DNA from: Bacillota bacterium
Lineage (GTDB): Bacteria > Bacillota > Dehalobacteriia > UBA4068 > UBA4997
Assembly (NCBI GenBank): GCA_017398165.1
Contig: JAFQHB010000205.1
Location: 1-7,023 of the forward strand
Length of the DNA stretch: 7,023 nucleotides
Direction of reading: 5' to 3'
A program made the translations under genes and the position numbers. Below the pieces are notes generated by a model that worked only from the letters and a program-made list of their open reading frames with translations, was not told the origin of the DNA and made no database searches. Positions 5,704-7,023 of this stretch are shown piece by piece; within the stretch, counting starts at the first letter, position 1, and the number at the start of each line of letters is the position of its first letter.

Positions 5704-6753
5704 TTACTGTGCCTCGACTGCGGCAGTACCGGCATCAGTATCTTCACCCTCATTCTCATCATCATTTTCATCTTCATCAGCAGCAGCGGCATCCATCATC
5801 ATTTGCAGATACTCAATGCTGCTCTCTACATTGGCATAATTCTCATCACTCTTATCCAGGGTGGCCAGATAGTCCTCCAGCTGGGTTTTGGCCTCGGCAT
5901 AGCGTGCCTCACCCGTCAGCAAAGATGCCAGAGATACCTGCGCGCTATAGCTGGTGGGATCGGCCTCCACCGCCAGACGGCAATACTGCTCGGCCTCGGC
6001 AGTGTTCTCCATATTCTGTGCATAGCCGGCGGCTTTCAGATAATAACCGGATATATCGGCTGCCGGGGTATCCTCCGGGCAATTATCCAATGCCTGCAAT
6101 ACCAACGCCATAGCATCGGCATAGGCAGCGTTCATATCCACGCTTTCGTCCTTCTCGTGTTTGTAATAAGCCAACGAAGCCTTCACATCAGCCATATCAG
6201 CCAACAATGCGGGGTTGGTGGGGTCAGCCTGCAGAGCAGTCTCGGCCTCATTCCGGCGCAGCTCCATAGCAGTGATCATCCACTCGTTGGATTCCTCAGC
6301 CCAGGCGGTAGTGTCCACATCCTCCAGATAGGATGCCGCCCTGATACGTGCATTCAAATAAGATGCCACCATCGCAGCACTGCTGTAGGTCGGCTCAGTC
6401 TCGTAGGCAGTCTTGGCCTGCTCCAGCATCAGCCCGTAATATTCATCATAATACTTTACCGACTCCAGATCTACCTCGTCAATACGTTCGCGGTCAGCAT
6501 CCTGATCGGTCAGATACCCGGCATAAGCACCCAACGCCTGTGCCAGAGTATAGACGGCGTTTGCATCCTGCGGGTTGGCATTATAAGCCTCGCGGGCAGT
6601 CTCAATCATAGCCTCATAATCGGCCTCGGAATAAGAATTGCTCTGCCCAAACTGACCGTAAGTAATCAGCAAAGCCACCAGCAGCAAAACAAAAATAATC
6701 AGCATAACGTTCCTGTTATTGCGCAGCCATTCGCGCATACCCATAATCGACAT
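5704..6753 (-). CDS. Membrane-anchored TPR-like repeat protein with acidic C-terminal tail
   Basis: I recognise the architecture but not a named family. The 349-residue protein begins with a short basic segment (REWLRNNRN) and one hydrophobic helix (about 16-33). This predicts a single-pass type II protein with its body outside the cytoplasmic membrane. Most of the rest is alanine-rich helix in TPR-like spacing. The clearest repeats are near 46-79, 168-198 (EAETALQADPTNPALLADMA) and 251-299 (AEAEQYCRLAVEADPTSYSA). The last 25 or so residues form an Asp/Glu-rich low-complexity tail. TPR domains bind proteins, so an envelope assembly or scaffolding role is plausible but unproven. The ATG at 6753 is chosen because GGAGG lies nine bases upstream; the TTG immediately before it is a less likely start. 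The protein upstream also ends in an acidic tail. Confidence 0.85.
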   Translation of the reverse strand: MSIMGMREWLRNNRNVMLIIFVLLLVALLITYGQFGQSNSYSEADYEAMIETAREAYNANPQDANAVYTLAQALGAYAGYLTDQDADRERIDEVDLESVKYYDEYYGLMLEQAKTAYETEPTYSSAAMVASYLNARIRAASYLEDVDTTAWAEESNEWMITAMELRRNEAETALQADPTNPALLADMADVKASLAYYKHEKDESVDMNAAYADAMALVLQALDNCPEDTPAADISGYYLKAAGYAQNMENTAEAEQYCRLAVEADPTSYSAQVSLASLLTGEARYAEAKTQLEDYLATLDKSDENYANVESSIEYLQMMMDAAAADEDENDDENEGEDTDAGTAAVEAQ

Positions 6754-6762
6754 CAAAAATTT

Positions 6763-6767
6763 CCTCC
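6763..6767 (-). promoter_or_regulatory. Ribosome binding site of the TPR-protein gene
   Basis: GGAGG is followed by AAATTTTTG and then the ATG at 6753 (nine bases). The same site would also fit the TTG at 6756 with six bases, but ATG is the more usual start. The difference is one residue. Confidence 0.8.
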
Positions 6768-6774
6768 AGTGTTT

Positions 6775-6798
6775 TACGTATAATTGCTACGTATAATT
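6775..6798. repeat. Two exact 11-bp direct repeats (TACGTATAATT) just upstream of the TPR gene
   Basis: TACGTATAATT occurs at 6775-6785 and 6788-6798, separated by GC, so the period is 13 bp. Each copy contains the palindrome TACGTA. The pair lies directly upstream of the ribosome binding site of the TPR gene, in the 75-bp gap after the preceding gene. It could be a tandem operator, an RNA element in the leader, or a chance duplication. No convincing -35/-10 pair reading into the TPR gene was found in this gap. Confidence 0.6.
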
Positions 6799-6828
6799 TT
6801 TTAGCCCGGCCAACATTCTGCAGCACCG

Positions 6829-7023
6829 TTAATTCCAGTACGTTGTCTCCGAGGGCACAGCCTGTTCGGCCGGCACGGCAGCAGCGGGCACATCCTCGTT
6901 ATCGTCCTCAAAAAAATCATCATAGGGGAATATGCAATCAAAAATCTCCCCCAGCCGCTCCACTATCCGGCCAAAGCTGTATTCAGCGTTCAGATATTCA
7001 TTCACCGTCGGATTCAGCGCCAC
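6829..7023 (-). CDS. C-terminal part of an unrecognised protein, cut by the window edge
   Basis: The frame is open to the right edge and ends at the TAA at 6831-6829, giving at least 64 codons. The GTG at the very edge is probably internal, so the true start lies outside the window. The visible part has an amphipathic, probably helical stretch (EYLNAEYSFGRIVERLGEIF), then an acidic segment (YDDFFEDDNEDV), then an Ala/Pro/Val/Glu-rich tail ending in TYWN. I do not recognise the family. The gap to the TPR gene is 75 bp, with no clear terminator and the same orientation, so the two may be co-transcribed. Reality as a gene is supported by its position, orientation and protein-like composition; its function is unknown. 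Confidence 0.65.
   Translation of the reverse strand: MALNPTVNEYLNAEYSFGRIVERLGEIFDCIFPYDDFFEDDNEDVPAAAVPAEQAVPSETTYWN

Noticed and set aside
6775..6798. Two TATAAT hexamers on the plus strand as rightward promoters.
   Set aside because: No -35-like hexamer lies 16-18 bases upstream, and transcription would run antisense into the neighbouring gene.
1..7023. CRISPR arrays, insertion sequences, phage or defence genes.
   Set aside because: No regularly spaced repeats, transposase motifs, terminal inverted repeats of IS type or phage-like proteins were found.

Overview
The window is a piece of a bacterial chromosome in which every recognisable gene lies on the minus strand, so the genes are transcribed from high to low coordinates. 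The host is most likely a Firmicutes/Bacillota member. The pointers are strong AGGAG-type ribosome binding sites, sigma-A-like promoters, intrinsic terminators with U-runs, a tRNA gene with an encoded CCA end, and an envelope protein with three S-layer homology (SLH) domains. The coding sequence is moderately GC-rich and the intergenic DNA clearly more AT-rich. A diderm Negativicutes-type host (Acidaminococcaceae/Veillonellaceae-like) would fit, but the sequence alone does not fix the genus.

Layout in the direction of transcription: (1) 7023-6829, the C-terminal end of an unrecognised protein with an acidic tail, cut by the window edge. (2) 6753-5704, a single-pass membrane-anchored TPR-like protein, also with an acidic tail. 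It is preceded by a striking pair of 11-bp direct repeats and followed by a hairpin terminator. (3) 5561-5411, a self-contained tRNA-Gly(CCC) unit with a near-consensus promoter and a strong terminator. (4) 5410-5043, about 370 bp with no convincing protein gene. It holds a small inverted repeat, a terminator-like hairpin and a good extended -10 promoter. (5) 5042-3453, a secreted transglutaminase-fold protein with three C-terminal SLH domains. (6) 3379-2219, a YqhD/butanol-dehydrogenase-type iron-dependent alcohol dehydrogenase. (7) 2217-13, the primosomal helicase PriA. (8) At the left edge, what looks like the ribosome binding site or start of another gene.

Genes 5 to 7 may form one transcription unit read from the promoter at 5152-5123. 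There is no visible terminator between them, and the dehydrogenase stop and the priA start are one base apart. They do not form an obvious pathway: one acts at the cell surface, one reduces aldehydes in the cytoplasm, and one restarts replication forks. PriA is the only gene with a certain housekeeping role.

I found no CRISPR array, insertion sequence, phage gene, toxin-antitoxin pair or defence system. The items most worth a second look are the 5410-5153 non-coding block, the tandem repeat upstream of the TPR gene, the coupling of the dehydrogenase to priA, and the undefined target of the SLH-anchored transglutaminase-like protein. None of these is proof of a new system.
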